Shown: one piece after another, positions 33,791 to 45,539 of the stretch
How positions within the stretch are numbered: position 1 is the stretch's first letter
How the letters are laid out: each line of letters begins with the position of its first letter
Origin: Anadara kagoshimensis
Lineage: Eukaryota > Mollusca > Bivalvia > Arcoida > Arcidae
Reading direction: 5' to 3'
Length of the DNA stretch: 64,000 nt
Assembly (NCBI GenBank): GCA_021292105.1
Contig: CM037867.1
Location: forward strand, 42,795,843-42,859,842
Position numbers and translations under genes: made by a program
The notes under the pieces: generated by a model
What the model was told of the DNA's origin: nothing
The model's database searches: none
What the model saw: only the letters and a program-made list of their open reading frames with translations

Positions 33791-34443
33791 ATGAATTACC
33801 ATTCTGGATAGGACAAATTAACGATTACCTAGCTAACAGCGAACAATTATGATGATCTATACTAGCAACAGTGTCATGTATTTTCACGACTTCAGAATTC
33901 TGTTGTTATAATTAAATAAATTAAGGATAGATATCAAACAAAAACAAAATGTTATTAAGTGCACTTCATCGTAAATAATGATTTTAAAAAGCGTCATACC
34001 TCATTTAAATTGCTTAAAAACTTTTTTTCTGGTATAAACGACGCCATTGATAACAGTTGATTTTTAAAAGTATACTGTTAACTGAAATGCAACAAATTTA
34101 TTAGAAACATGTCAACATGTGAGGTGGCTTTGTTCACACAATAGTGATTGATATTAGTAACGAAGAACCGTATCTATGTCATGACACATGCGTGTTTGGA
34201 TGGTTCTTTTGGATTGAATTGACTGATTTGACCACATTCAGGCGAGAAACTCAGCGGTTAAGGCCCACCACGTTACCTTATCACTAGATATTATTTTAAC
34301 ATTATACCTAGTGTGCACGTCAAAAAGTCGGGAAGTCATAATTATATTTTTCGAATTCTTAATTCGATTGCTTGTCTGCCATGTAGCGAGTTGTGTTAAA
34401 TATATCTTAAGGGAAATAACTCAAAATAAATTGATAAAAGCAA
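33791..34443. other. No recognisable feature
   Basis: AT-rich; nothing supported. Confidence 0.5.
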
Positions 34444-34769
34444 GGGTTGAGTAATGGTGTTTAACGTCCCAGTCAAGAATATTTCACTTATATCGAGACG
34501 TCGCCAGCTATAGGCGGAAATTTTGCCTGTGCGTTGCGCTGATGACATTATACAGCAGGGTTCTTTAGCGTGCCAAGCCCACGTGACACGGGACCTCGTT
34601 TATTTTAAGTTCCCATCCGAAAGAACCGTGACTTTCATTTCGTAATGCCGAGTGCTTGGCAAAAGAACAGTCAGTACCCACTTTCAAGTCTTGGGTCAGA
34701 CCCGGCCGGGGATCGAACCCACGACCTTCCACTTAAGGAGCGAGAATTCTACCAACTGAGCTACCGCAG
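34444..34769 (-). mobile_element. tRNA-derived SINE, best copy
   Basis: Minus-oriented. The head (34769-34700) carries a pol III A box TAGCTCAGTTGGT (34763-34751) and a B box GGTTCGATCC (34719-34710) in a tRNA-like arrangement. The body runs to GGGACGTTAAACACCATTAC near 34450. Other copies lie at 55930-56170 and 61178-61468. Mollusc genomes carry such SINEs; the family was not assigned. Confidence 0.88.
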
Positions 34770-34818
34770 TTAACATACTAGCGTTTCTTATACGGGATAC
34801 AAAGAGAGCATTGGTGAA

Positions 34819-35057
34819 AGTGTCTACATGTATGTTGTTTTGACTGTAAGTGTCTACATGTATGTTGTTTTGACTGTAAGTGTCTACATGTATGTTGTTT
34901 TGACTGTAAGTGTCTACATGTATGTTGTTTTGACTGTAAGTGTCTACATGTATGTTGTTTTGACTGTAAGTGTCTACATGTATGTTGTTTTGACTGTAAG
35001 TGTCTACATGTATGTTGTTTTGACTGTAAGTGTCTACATGTATGTTGTTTTGACTGT
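34819..35057. repeat. 30-bp tandem repeat, eight near-perfect copies
   Basis: Unit TGTCTACATGTATGTTGTTT plus TGACTGTAAG, repeated from 34821 without visible differences. Because the unit is 30 bp, both strands stay open; these ORFs are artefacts. Each unit holds a perfect GTAAGT on the plus strand. Confidence 0.97.
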
Positions 35058-35335
35058 TTTCAGACAATGTTGACCTACAATAAAACCGGAAATGGTTAGT
35101 TTTTTTCATTATTAATTATATGTATGTTTCTGTTATATCAAATGTTTTTCAAAATCTTTAATATTTATTTAAATAATAAAATATTGGGTTGAAATTAGAC
35201 GTTATTTACATATAATTAGACACAATGTTACTTAATATATACTTTTTATTATAATATATGTATAAATATCAACAAATTATATCACATCATAAAATTGAAA
35301 TCCACAATATTATGTACAAATTAATCTATTACTAG

Positions 35336-35421
<86 letters not shown>

Positions 35422-36108
35422 TGCATTTTGTGTCATTTTAACCTGATTTTGTTTTTTACATATAGGTAATCCTGAGGATAGGTTAGTTATCTTTCTCACC
35501 TTATTTCACACTGTCACACCTGCAAAGTGAAAGTAGGAGAAATTACATATATACACACTATATAGAGATGACTCCAGAATGTACATCATGTCAGTGACAA
35601 TTAGGAATCTGGTACAGTGTGGTGAAGTGACAGAAACATATTATGTATGATAATTACTATATAATTGCGACAATTATCCAATTTTTCATCATTATAACAG
35701 AATTTGTTACAATAATGGATGTTAAACAAAATCTGTGAACAAATCCGATCAAAGTTAATTAATAAGATGTTGCTCATGAACTTTTAACGTTTTGATCTGC
35801 TTTGTGACTAGAAAGTAGCAATGTTAGATCTACATCAACAATTAGGTCATATGTTTTCTTGTCTAAGAGTCTTTATGATAAATTACATATGTGAAAAACA
35901 AATATATAAATACGGTTAGATGATTTCCATTAAATTAAAGTATTTGGCCATTTTTATTGTTAATTGTTATTAAAATTAATAGAACCAATCTGACATGACA
36001 ATGTTTGGTCTTACCATATAGTTTTATAATGAAACATTATACCACAACTACAGTCGCCAAACCAAGCAAGATATCTATACGTTTGATTGTAGCAATATGA
36101 ACATTTGG
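35058..36108. other. Non-coding; CT/CA microsatellite
   Basis: Contains (CT)n at 35340-35370 directly followed by (CA)n at 35371-35419. Otherwise AT-rich sequence without a gene. Confidence 0.6.
35340..35419. repeat. Compound CT/CA microsatellite
   Basis: A perfect (CT)n run changes abruptly to a perfect (CA)n run. Confidence 0.97.
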
Positions 36109-39100
36109 AAAAGTTATCTCCCCTTGACCAATTATATAGTGTTTTGTTATACATACCTGTGTATGTTAAAGTTATCTCCCCTTGACCAATTACATAGTTT
36201 TTTGTTATACATACCTGTGTATGTCAAAGTTATCTCCCCTTGATCAGTTATACAGTATTTTGTTATACATACCTGTGTATGTTAAAGTTATCTCCCCTTG
36301 ATCAGTTATACAGTATTTTGTTATACATACCTGTGTATGTTAAAGTTATCTCCCTTGATCAGTTATACAGTATTTTGTTATACATACCTGTGTATGCTAA
36401 AGTTATCTCCCTTGATCAGTTATATAGTGTTTTGTTATACATACCTGTGTATGTTAAAGTTATCTCCCTTGATCAGTTATACAGTATTTTGTTATACATA
36501 CCTGTGTATGCTAAAGTAATCTCCCCTTGATCAATTACATAGTTTTTTGTTATACATACCTGTGTATGTTAAAGTTATCTCCCCTTGATCAGTTATACAG
36601 TGTTTTGTAATACATACCTGTGTATGTTAAAGTTATCTCCCCTTGATCAGTTATACAGTGTTTTGTAATACATACCTGTGTATGTTAAAGTTATCTCCCC
36701 TTGATCAGTTATACAGTGTTTTGTTATACATACCTGTGTATGCTAAAGTTATCTCCCTTGATCAGTTATATAGTGTTTTGTTATACATACCTGTGTATGT
36801 TAAAGTTATCTCCCCTTGATCAGTTATACAGTATTTTGTTATACATACCTGTGTATGTTAAAGTTATCTCCCCTTGATCAATTACATAGTTTTTTGTTAT
36901 ACATACCTGTGTATGTTAAAGTTATCTCCCCTTGATCAGTTATACAGTATTTTGTTATACATACCTGTGTATGTTAAAGTTATCTCCCTTGATCAGTTAT
37001 ACAGTATTTTGTTATACATACCTGTGTATGCTAAAGTAATCTCCCCTTGATCAATTACATAGTTTTTTGTTATACATACCTGTGTATGTTAAAGTTATCT
37101 CCCCTTGATCAGTTATACAGTGTTTTGTAATACATACCTGTGTATGTTAAAGTTATCTCCCCTTGATCAGTTATACAGTGTTTTGTTATACATACCTGTG
37201 TATGTTAAAGTTATCTCCCCTTGATCAGTTATACAGTGTTTTGTTATACATACCTGTGTATGTTAAAGTTATCTCCCCTTGATCAATTATATAGTGTTTT
37301 GTTATACATACCTGTGTATGCTAAAGTTATCTCCCCTTGATCAATTATATAGTGTTTTGTTATACATACCTGTGTATGCTAAAGTAATCTCCCCTTGATC
37401 AATTACATAGTTTTTTGTTATACATACCTGTTATGTTAAAGTTATCTCCCCTTGATCAATTATATAGTGTTTTGTTATACATACCTGTGTATGTTAAAGT
37501 TATCTCCCCTTGATCAGTTATATAGTGTTTTTTTTATACATACCTGTGTATGTTATCTCCTCTTGACCAATTATACAGTGTTTTGTTATACATACCTGTT
37601 ATGTTAAAGTTATCTCCCCTTGATCAGTTATACAGTGTTTTGTTACACATACCTGTTATGTTAAAGTTATCTCCCCTTGATCAGTTATACAGTGTTTTGT
37701 TATACATACCTGTGTATGTCAAAGTTATCTCCCCTTGATCAATTAAATAGTGTTTTGTAATACATACCTGTGTATGTTAAAGTTATCTCCCCTTGATCAG
37801 TTATATAGTGTTTTGTAATACATACCTGTTATGTTAAAGTTATCTCCCCTTGATCAATTATACAGTGTTTTGTTATCCATACCTGTGTAAGTTATCTCCC
37901 CTTGATCAATTAAATAGTGTTTTGTTAAACATACCTGTGTATGTTAGTTATCTCCCCTTGATCAGTTATACAGTGTTTTGTAATACATACCTGTGTATGT
38001 TAAAGTAATCTCCCCTTGATCAATTACACAGTGTTTAGTTATACATACCTGTGTATGTCAAAGTTATCTCTCTTGATCAATTATACAGTGTTTTGTTATA
38101 CATACCTGTGTAAGTTATCTCCCCTTGATCAATTAAATAGTGTTTTGTTAAACATACCTGTGTATGTTAAAGTTATCTCCCCTTGATCAATTATATAGTG
38201 TTTTGTAATACATACCTGTGTATGTTAAAGTTATCTCCCCTTGATCAGTTATATAGTGTTTTGTAATACATACCTGTGTATGTTAAAGTTATCTCCCCTT
38301 GATCAGTTATATAGTGTTTTGTAATACATACCTGTGTATGTTAAAGTTATCTCCCCTTGATCAGTTATATAGTGTTTTGTTATACATACCTGTGTATGTC
38401 AAAGTTATCTCCCCTTGATCAATTATATAGTGTTTTGTAATACATACCTGTGTATGTTAAAGTTATCTCCCCTTGATCAGTTATATAGTGTTTTGTTATA
38501 CATACCTGTGTATGTCAAAGTTATCTCCCCTTGATCAATTATATAGTGTTTTGTTATATATACCTGTGTATGTCAAAGTTATCTCCCCTTGATCAATTAT
38601 ATAGTGTTTTGTAATACATACCTGTGTATGTTAAAGTTATCTCCCCTTGATCAGTTATATAGTGTTTTGTTATACATACCTGTGTATGTCAAAGTTATCT
38701 CCCCTTGATCAATTATATAGTGTTTTGTTATACATACCTGTGTATGTCAAAGTTATCTCCCCTTGATCAGTTATATAGTGTTTTGTTATACATACCTGTG
38801 TATGTTAAAGTTATCTCCCCTTGATCAATTATATAGTGTTTTGTTATACATACCTGTTAAAGTTATCTCCCCTTGATCATTTAAATAGTGTTTTGTTATA
38901 CATACTTGTGTATGTTAAAGTTATCTCCCCTTGATCAATTATATAGTGATTTGTTATACATACCTATGTAAGTTATCTCCCCTTGATCATTTAAATATTG
39001 TTTTGTTATACATACCTGTGTATGTTAAAGTTATCTCCCCTTGATCATTTAAATACATACCTGTGTAAGTTATCTCCCCTTGATCATTTAAATAGTGTTT

Positions 39101-39300
39101 TGTTATACATACCTGTGTATGTTAAAGTTATCTCCCCTTGATCAAATTAATAGTGTTTTGTAATACATACCTGTGTAAGTTATCTCCCCGTGATCAGTTA
39201 TACAGTATTTTGTTATACATACCTGTGTATGTTAAAGTTATATCCCCTTGATCAGTTATACAGTGTTTCGTTATACATACCTGTGTATGTTAATGTATCT
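36109..39300. repeat. 58-bp minisatellite, about 55 units
   Basis: Unit AAAGTTATCTCCCCTTGATC, then AGTTATACAGTGTTTTGTTA, then TACATACCTGTGTATGTT. Two main sequence variants alternate (CAGTTATACAG and CAATTATATAG), and shortened units lacking about 10 bp (CTGTGTAAGTTATC) cluster toward the right. Each unit contains a small hairpin ACATAC-CTGT-GTATGT. On the minus strand it contains CAG|GTATGT, a good splice donor match. ORFs here are shadows. Confidence 0.98.
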
Positions 39301-39424
39301 CTATTCTAGTCTTTGTACTCTTTGTAGACTTTGAGGAATGCTGAAAAGTAAAACACGACAGTTGAAATCTGAAGAATTTTAAATACGAGAATTAACATTT
39401 GTACAGGATCCAAGAATGTACCTT

Positions 39425-39615
39425 TCTCTAATCACAATCCAAAAATCAATGTAAAACCTTTGAAAACTGTCAAAGTGATTTTCCACCTGGGAGATGACAC
39501 CTGATGCTCCGGAAAGGAAAGCACTTAGCTTAAATATGTGCATATGTAACGTGTGAAATCATAAAAGGAGCATGAAAATATGGAACGTCGTATATAAAGT
39601 AAAAGATACAATTGA
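39425..39615 (-). mobile_element. Reverse-transcriptase element tail, copy K
   Basis: Minus-oriented, diverged: AATCACAATCCAAAAATCAA, TTCCACCTGGGAGATGACAC and GGAGCATGAAAATATGGAAC follow the tail order of the other copies. It lies downstream of the donor of the repeat-peptide gene and so may sit in its intron. Confidence 0.65.
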
Positions 39616-39916
39616 TTCAGAAACAAAACTATATTCTTTGTTACCACAGGAATCATAAACTTTAACAAATCGAAAGCATTGGACAATACATGTGCATTAC
39701 TATATCACGATAAAAGTGACAAGCAAAAATTATCAAAATTCAGAGTAACCTTGCATATTTTCTTAATAATCACCAATCATATTGTAAATAAAGTAGTAAG
39801 GTTAACGCTCATGTTAACAGGACATGATAGAATGTATAAACGTGGAACTTTGGCTTTATTGACCAGCGTTCAAAGTAACCAATGACACAAATGATACTAA
39901 CTACAGAATTACTTAC

Positions 39917-41094
39917 CTTTCTTACAATAAATTCCCTCTTGTTATTCTTCATATTTTGTCTTCTGTTTTGTTTGATGTTTGGTAATGATGTCCGTCTGTT
40001 GTTTTGTTTGATGTTTGGTAATGATGTCCGTCTGTTGTTTTGTTTGATGTTTGGTAATGATGTCCGTCGTCTGTTGTTTTGTTTGATGTTTGGTAATGAT
40101 GTCCGTCGTCTGTTGTTTTTAAGCTTATTGTTTATGCCACTTCTGTTAAAGTTTTTATTTGTATTTTTGAAATTACTTTTACTTTTACCAAAATTGTTAT
40201 TACTTATTAAACTAATGGTACGGAGTGGCGAAAACCCTTGAGGACCATTTTTCTTTTTTCTCGGTAAACGTTCACCTTTGTTCCAAAACAAGTCCCGTAG
40301 ACTGACATTTTTTAACCTGAAGTTTCGTCGTTTTGGCAGTATATCATTTGGTTCTTGTATTACTCGAGTATGTTTACGATAAACTTGAAAATTGTTAATT
40401 AATTCTGATTGAGCATTATTTCTTTTTGTCTTTTCTCCTACATTCGCTTGATTCCGTGTCCTATAAGGCGGTCTGGCCTTGACCTTTGAAGGAATCTGTT
40501 CACTTACTGCTTCAAAGTTCACTTTATGCATTGCCATTTCATTGTTTACTTTTATTTGTTTCATTTTATTATTGTTTGCTTTGTTTCGTCTATCTACCGG
40601 CACTTGTTTTCGTACACCACTTGCCCTGTGAGGCGATCTTCCTCTGACCTTTGAAGGAATTCTCTCATTTACTACGTTAAAGTTCATTTTATGCATTGAC
40701 ATTGGATTAGGTAACTGTCCTTGGTTCATAGCTCTTGATTCAAACACTGGTGCTTTATTGAGGTTATTTTTTGCTAAACGCGCCTGTGCTTGATTTGGAT
40801 TTTGTCGCAGATGGTCCGGAGACAGGAAAATGTTATCGAGCATCATATCTTGTCGATTCCAGTAGTTATCCATAGCTCTAAAGTATCGCTCTAAATCTCT
40901 CTCAAGTTGGTTTAAGTTTAACAATGCATTTCTTGCTGACGACATGTCTGTTTTTAAATCTCCCATTAGTTGGCTTGTGAATGGGTCTTGTTGTTTTAAT
41001 GTAAGTGCTTTTATTTCGATGACAGTTACTATAACAACAATAAATATACCAATTAACTGGTAAACTTTTGCTTCTATAGGCATGTTTGAATGCT
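39917..41094 (-). CDS. Secreted, basic repeat-peptide protein (first coding exon, 389 codons; partial)
   Basis: Not a family I recognise. The minus-strand exon runs from a TTTCAG acceptor (41095) through ATG at 41083 to a consensus donor AAG|GTAAGT at 39917 in phase 0. The frame stays open to 39809, but that part is probably intron. Residues 9-27 are hydrophobic (signal peptide or anchor), and 35-85 look helical. A motif MxMHKxNFxxVxExIPSKV occurs at 128-146 and 183-201. The C-terminal part is N/K/R-rich with four TSLPNIKQNN copies (328-337, 341-350, 353-362, 365-373) separated by RR or RRR. This layout fits a propeptide cleaved at dibasic sites, or a lineage-specific basic matrix protein. 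RRTS-L also fits a PKA-type site if the region were cytosolic. The following exon was not found. A TATA box and non-coding exon lie upstream. Confidence 0.75.
39958..40117 (-). repeat. 36/39-bp coding repeat (NNRR(R)TSLPNIKQ)
   Basis: Four near-identical units encode the peptide repeat. Two are 39 bp (RRR) and two 36 bp (RR), always in frame. Nucleotide identity is very high, so expansion or homogenisation is recent. Confidence 0.95.
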
Positions 41095-44000
41095 CTGAAA
41101 TTAAAATAAATAATTTGTAATTACTTAAGAGAATTTTAATTCAATTGAATTAATTACGCACATATGGTATAGTCAATGATGAACCAATACAAATCGAGTT
41201 GTCTTGGTAACTGATTTCAACAACATTGCTGTTTGTCCTGGCTGCAGACCCAAGTTTCACAATCATTCCTTAACTTACTTAAATGTGTAAATACATGTAT
41301 ATCAAATCCTAATAATTGCGTTAAATTATGATATATTGAGGAATTAAATGTTTTTTTAGAAGATCACTTATAGCTTAAAACATATGTCTTTAGTTTTCTC
41401 AAAAATACATGTAATTTTTAGTGCTTTGTAAAATAGCCAGGGTCAGGTTTTTCAAGTTCCGTTGACTTAACTAGTTGATTAGTGAAAATTAAATATAATT
41501 TAAAAAATAAAATATTTGATAGAAATATATCGACAAAATATCGATCTATTTAATGATAAACAACTATGTACATTATCTATTGAACAAAAAACAAAAACAA
41601 AAAAAATCAGTAAGATTGCCTTACATACAAAATACAAAGTTCACAAACCAAATGTGTAGGTTAATGCAGTTTAAAGTAACCGGACTCTAATTGTTAAGAA
41701 GATTTAATAAGGGTACATACAGGGAAAATATTAATTATTTGTATGATATTTCACGCCAAAACAAAGCAAACGCACGACCCCATATAACCACAAATGAAAC
41801 GTCAGCAAAAATAGAAACTTATAAACATGCCAAAGATATTTTTTATTCAGAGAAGTTATAGCGAGCAGATCACGAACACTTGACAAACTCACGCTAAATA
41901 TAAAAATATAGTCAGAAAACTGAAAGCTTTCCGATACGACTTTAAAAAGTATTGATGACAGAGCAGAGGAACTGAATGCTTTCCAATACGACTTTAAAAA
42001 GTATTGATGACAGAGGAACTGAAAGCTTTCCAATACGACTATTAACAGTATTGATGACAGAGGAACTGAAAGCTTTCCAATACGACTTTAAACAGTATTG
42101 ATGACAGAGGAACTGAATGCTTTCCAATACGACTTTAAACAGTATTGATGACAGAGGAACTGAATGCTTTCCAATACGACTTTAAACAGTATTGATGACA
42201 GAGCAGAGGAACTGAATGCTTTCCAACACGACTATTAACAGTATTGATGACAGAGGAACTGAATGCTTTCCAATACGACCTTAAACAGTATTGATGACAG
42301 AGGAACTGAAAGCTTTCCAATACGACTTTAAACAGTATTGATGACAGAGCAGAGGAACTGAATGCTTTCCAATACGACTTTAAACAGTATTGATGACAGA
42401 GGAACTGAAAGCTTTCCAATACGACTTTAAACAGTATTGATGACAGAGCAGAGGAACTGAATGCTTTCCAATACGACTTTAAACAGTATTGATGACAGAG
42501 GAACTGAAAGCTTTCCAATACGACTTTAAACAGTATTGATGACAGAGGAACTGAAAGCTTTCCAATACGACTTTAAACAGTATTGATGACAGAGAAACTG
42601 AATGCTTTCCAATAGACTTTAAATAGTATTGATGACAGAGAAACTGAAAGTTTTCCAACACGACTATTAACAGTATTGATGACAGAGGAACTGAATGCTT
42701 TCCAATACGACCTTAAACAGTATTGATGACAGAGGAACTGAATGCTTTCCAATACGACTTTAAACAGTATTGATCACAGAGGAACTAAAAGGTTTCCGAT
42801 ATGACGTTAAACAGTATTGATGACAGAGGAACTGAATGCTTTCCAATACGACCTTAAACAGTATTGATGACAGAGGAACTGAAAGCTTTCCAATACGACC
42901 TTAAACAGTATTGATGACAGAGGAACTGAAAGCTTTCCAATACGACCTTAAACAGTATTGATGACAGAGGAACTGAATGCTTTCCAATACGACTTTAAAC
43001 AGTATTGATCACAGAGGAACTGAATGCTTTCCAATACGACTTTAAACAGTATTGATGACAGAGGAACTAAAAGGTTTCCGATATGACGTTAAACAGTATT
43101 GATGACAGAGGAACTGAATGCTTTCCAATACGACCTTAAACAGTATTGATGACAGAGGAACTGAAAGCTTTCCAATACGACCTTAAACAGTATTGATGAC
43201 AGAGGAACTGAAAGCTTTCCAACACGACTTTAAACAGCATTGATGACAGAGGAACTGAAAGCTTTCCAATACGACTTTAAACAGTATTGATGACAGAGGA
43301 ACTGAATGCTTTCCAATACGACTTTAAACAGTATTGATGACAGAGGAACTGAAAGCTTTCCGATATGACGTTAAACAGTATTGATGACAGAGGAACTGAA
43401 AGCTTTCCAATACGACCTTAAACAGTATTGATGACAGAGGAACTGAATGCTTTCCAATACGACTTTAAACAGTATTGATGACAGAGGAACTGAATGCTTT
43501 CCAATACGACCTTAAACAGTATTGATCACAGAGGAACTAAAAGGTTTCCGATATGACGTTAAACAGTATTGATGACAGAGGAACTGAATGCTTTCCAATA
43601 CGACTTTAAACAGTATTAATGACAGAGGAACTAAAAGGTTTCCGATATGACGTTAAACAGTATTGATGACAGAGGAACTGAATGCTTTCCAATACGACTT
43701 TAAACAGTATTGATGACAGAGGAACTGAAAGTTTTCCAACACGACTATTAACAGTATTGATGACAGAGGAACTGAATGCTTTCCAATACGACTTTAAACA
43801 GTATTAATGACAGAGGAACTAAAAGGTTTCCGATATGACGTTAAACAGTATTGATCACAGAGGAACTGAAAGCTTTCCAATACGACTTTAAACAGTATTG
43901 ATCACAGAGGAACTGAAAGCTTTCCAATACGACTTTAAACAGTATTGATGACAGAGGAACTGAATGCTTTCCAATACGACTTTAAACAGTATTGATCACA

Positions 44001-44720
44001 GAGGAACTGAATGCTTTCCAATACGACTTTAAACAGTATTGATCACAGAGGAACTAAAAGGTTTCCGATATGACGTTAAACAGTATTGATGACAGAGGAA
44101 CTGAAAGCTTTCCGATATGACGTTAAACAGTATTGATGACAGAGGAACTGAAAGCTTTCCAATACGACCTTAAACAGTATTGATGACAGAGGAACTGAAA
44201 GCTTTCCAATACGACTTTAAACAGTATTGATGACAGAGAAACTGAAAGCTTTCCAACACGACTATTAACAGTATTGATGACAGAGGAACTGAAAGTTTTC
44301 CAACACGACTATTAACAGTATTGATGACAGAGGAACTGAATGCTTTCCAATACGACTTTAAACAGTATTGATGACAGAGGAACTGAAAGCTTTCTAATAC
44401 GACTTTAAACAGTATTGATGACAGAGGAACTGAAAGCTTTCCGATATGACGTTAAACAGTATTGATGACAGAGGAACTGAAAGCTTTCCAATACGACCTT
44501 AAACAGTATTGATGACAGAGAAACTGAAAGTTTTCCAACACGACTTTAAACAGTATTGATGACAGAGAAACTGAAAGTTTTCCAACACGACTTTAAACAG
44601 TATTGATGACAGAGGAGCTAAAAGTACTGCTATACCACTCTAAACAGTATTGATGACAGAGGAACTGAAAGCTTTCCGATACTATGTTAATTAAGCAGTA
44701 TTTATGACAGAGGAACTTAC
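41095..44720 (-). other. Intron 1 of the repeat-peptide gene
   Basis: Bounded on the minus strand by a donor ACAG|GTAAGT (44720) and an acceptor ATTTCAG (41095). About 2.8 kb of its 3.6 kb is the 47-bp minisatellite. The remaining 41095-41911 is AT-rich without other features. Confidence 0.65.
41912..44719. repeat. 47-bp minisatellite, about 59 units
   Basis: Unit ACAGTATTGATGACAGAGGA, then ACTGAATGCTTTCCAATACG, then ACTTTAA. Variants include a 5-bp longer form (GACAGAGCAGAGGAACTG) and a CCGATATGACGTTAA type that recurs in blocks. The rightmost unit overlaps the first bases of the intron. On the minus strand each unit contains GCTTTCAG, an acceptor-like motif. ORFs here are shadows. Confidence 0.98.
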
Positions 44721-44790
44721 CTGTTATTGTCTTCTATATAGTATGATTTATATCTCATCTAACGAACTTATCCAAGTAAAATAATAATAA
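44721..44790 (-). other. Predicted 5' non-coding exon of the repeat-peptide gene
   Basis: Extends from the expected start site, about 25-30 bp past the TATA box, to the donor ACAATAACAG|GTAAGT. No long ORF; its only ATG-like starts are followed quickly by stops. The start position is approximate. Confidence 0.55.
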
Positions 44791-44809
44791 TAAGTCTCTG
44801 GTATCCGGT

Positions 44810-44817
44810 CTTATATA
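44810..44817 (-). promoter_or_regulatory. TATA box for the repeat-peptide gene
   Basis: TATATAAG on the minus strand, about 90 bp upstream of a consensus splice donor. Position and sequence fit a metazoan core promoter; nothing else in the flank is as good. Confidence 0.55.
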
Positions 44818-44821
44818 CACC

Positions 44822-45297
44822 AACGAAAATTAAATTATAATAATCATAAAATATAACATACATCAGACCACGTGTAATGGACAGACCTAGGTCACGTTGT
44901 CCTAGTTACATTTTTTAAGCCAATACATTAAATATTGATCCTATATCAGACATACAAATCTCTTTAATCATAACTTGATAGACATTTACTGCTGCGAGTT
45001 ACTAAGAAGATTTGTTGATATTCCAGTTACACATTGTAGACACGTGTTTGGACAACCAGTATAACCTGTAAGAACAACGTGTTAGACCAAAAAAACCCTT
45101 TAAGTGTATGCATTCTCCGGAACCACGTGCTGAACACACGGTTTCATGTACATTGTGTCTCGTGTGTTCTTAAAAAGGTCATGTTTTGTTTGTTTTTTTT
45201 ATGTCAAGGTAATCACATTTTAAAATGGTATAAGTGTACATGTGCATTTAATGAATTTTGATCAAAGGGTTATAGAGCCATGCGATCATTGAACTAT

Positions 45298-45349
<52 letters not shown>

Positions 45350-45539
45350 TAAACCATAAAATCACAGTTTAAAATAAATGTCGTGTGAGTTCCGTTGCCT
45401 ATAACTTTATAATTCCTTTTGATCTATAGCTCCTGTTTTTCTCAGTATATGTTATTCAAGTTTGTTATCCAGGGAACATCTAAGAAACAGGTCATTTTAG
45501 TGTTAGTCCAAATTCAACTTATATATTAAGTCAAAGAAC
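44822..45539. other. Non-coding; TTTA microsatellite
   Basis: Contains (TTTA)n at 45293-45349. No gene; a 60-codon ORF at 45079 has no support. Confidence 0.6.
45293..45349. repeat. TTTA tetranucleotide microsatellite
   Basis: Perfect run of about 14 units. Confidence 0.97.

Noticed and set aside
34700-34769. Functional tRNA gene on the minus strand
   Set aside because: A and B boxes are good, but it is fused to a SINE body found elsewhere in the window, and no complete cloverleaf was found.
34696-35109. 137-codon minus ORF with NNIHVDTYSQ repeats
   Set aside because: It combines the 30-bp array with SINE sequence; neither is a gene.
36240-37738. Plus ORFs with repeated QLYSILLYIPVYVKVISP
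   Set aside because: Products of the 58-bp array.
36109-39300. CRISPR array
   Set aside because: The whole 58-bp unit repeats, with no unique spacers between conserved repeats; the same holds for the other arrays in this eukaryotic sequence.
39809-39916. Extension of the repeat-peptide ORF past the donor
   Set aside because: A perfect AAG|GTAAGT precedes it, the sequence loses its N/K/R bias, and a minus-strand AATAAA lies inside it.
41731-42661. Minus ORFs with repeated SFQFLCHQYCLKSYWKAFSSS
   Set aside because: Products of the 47-bp array inside a predicted intron; no start or splice support.
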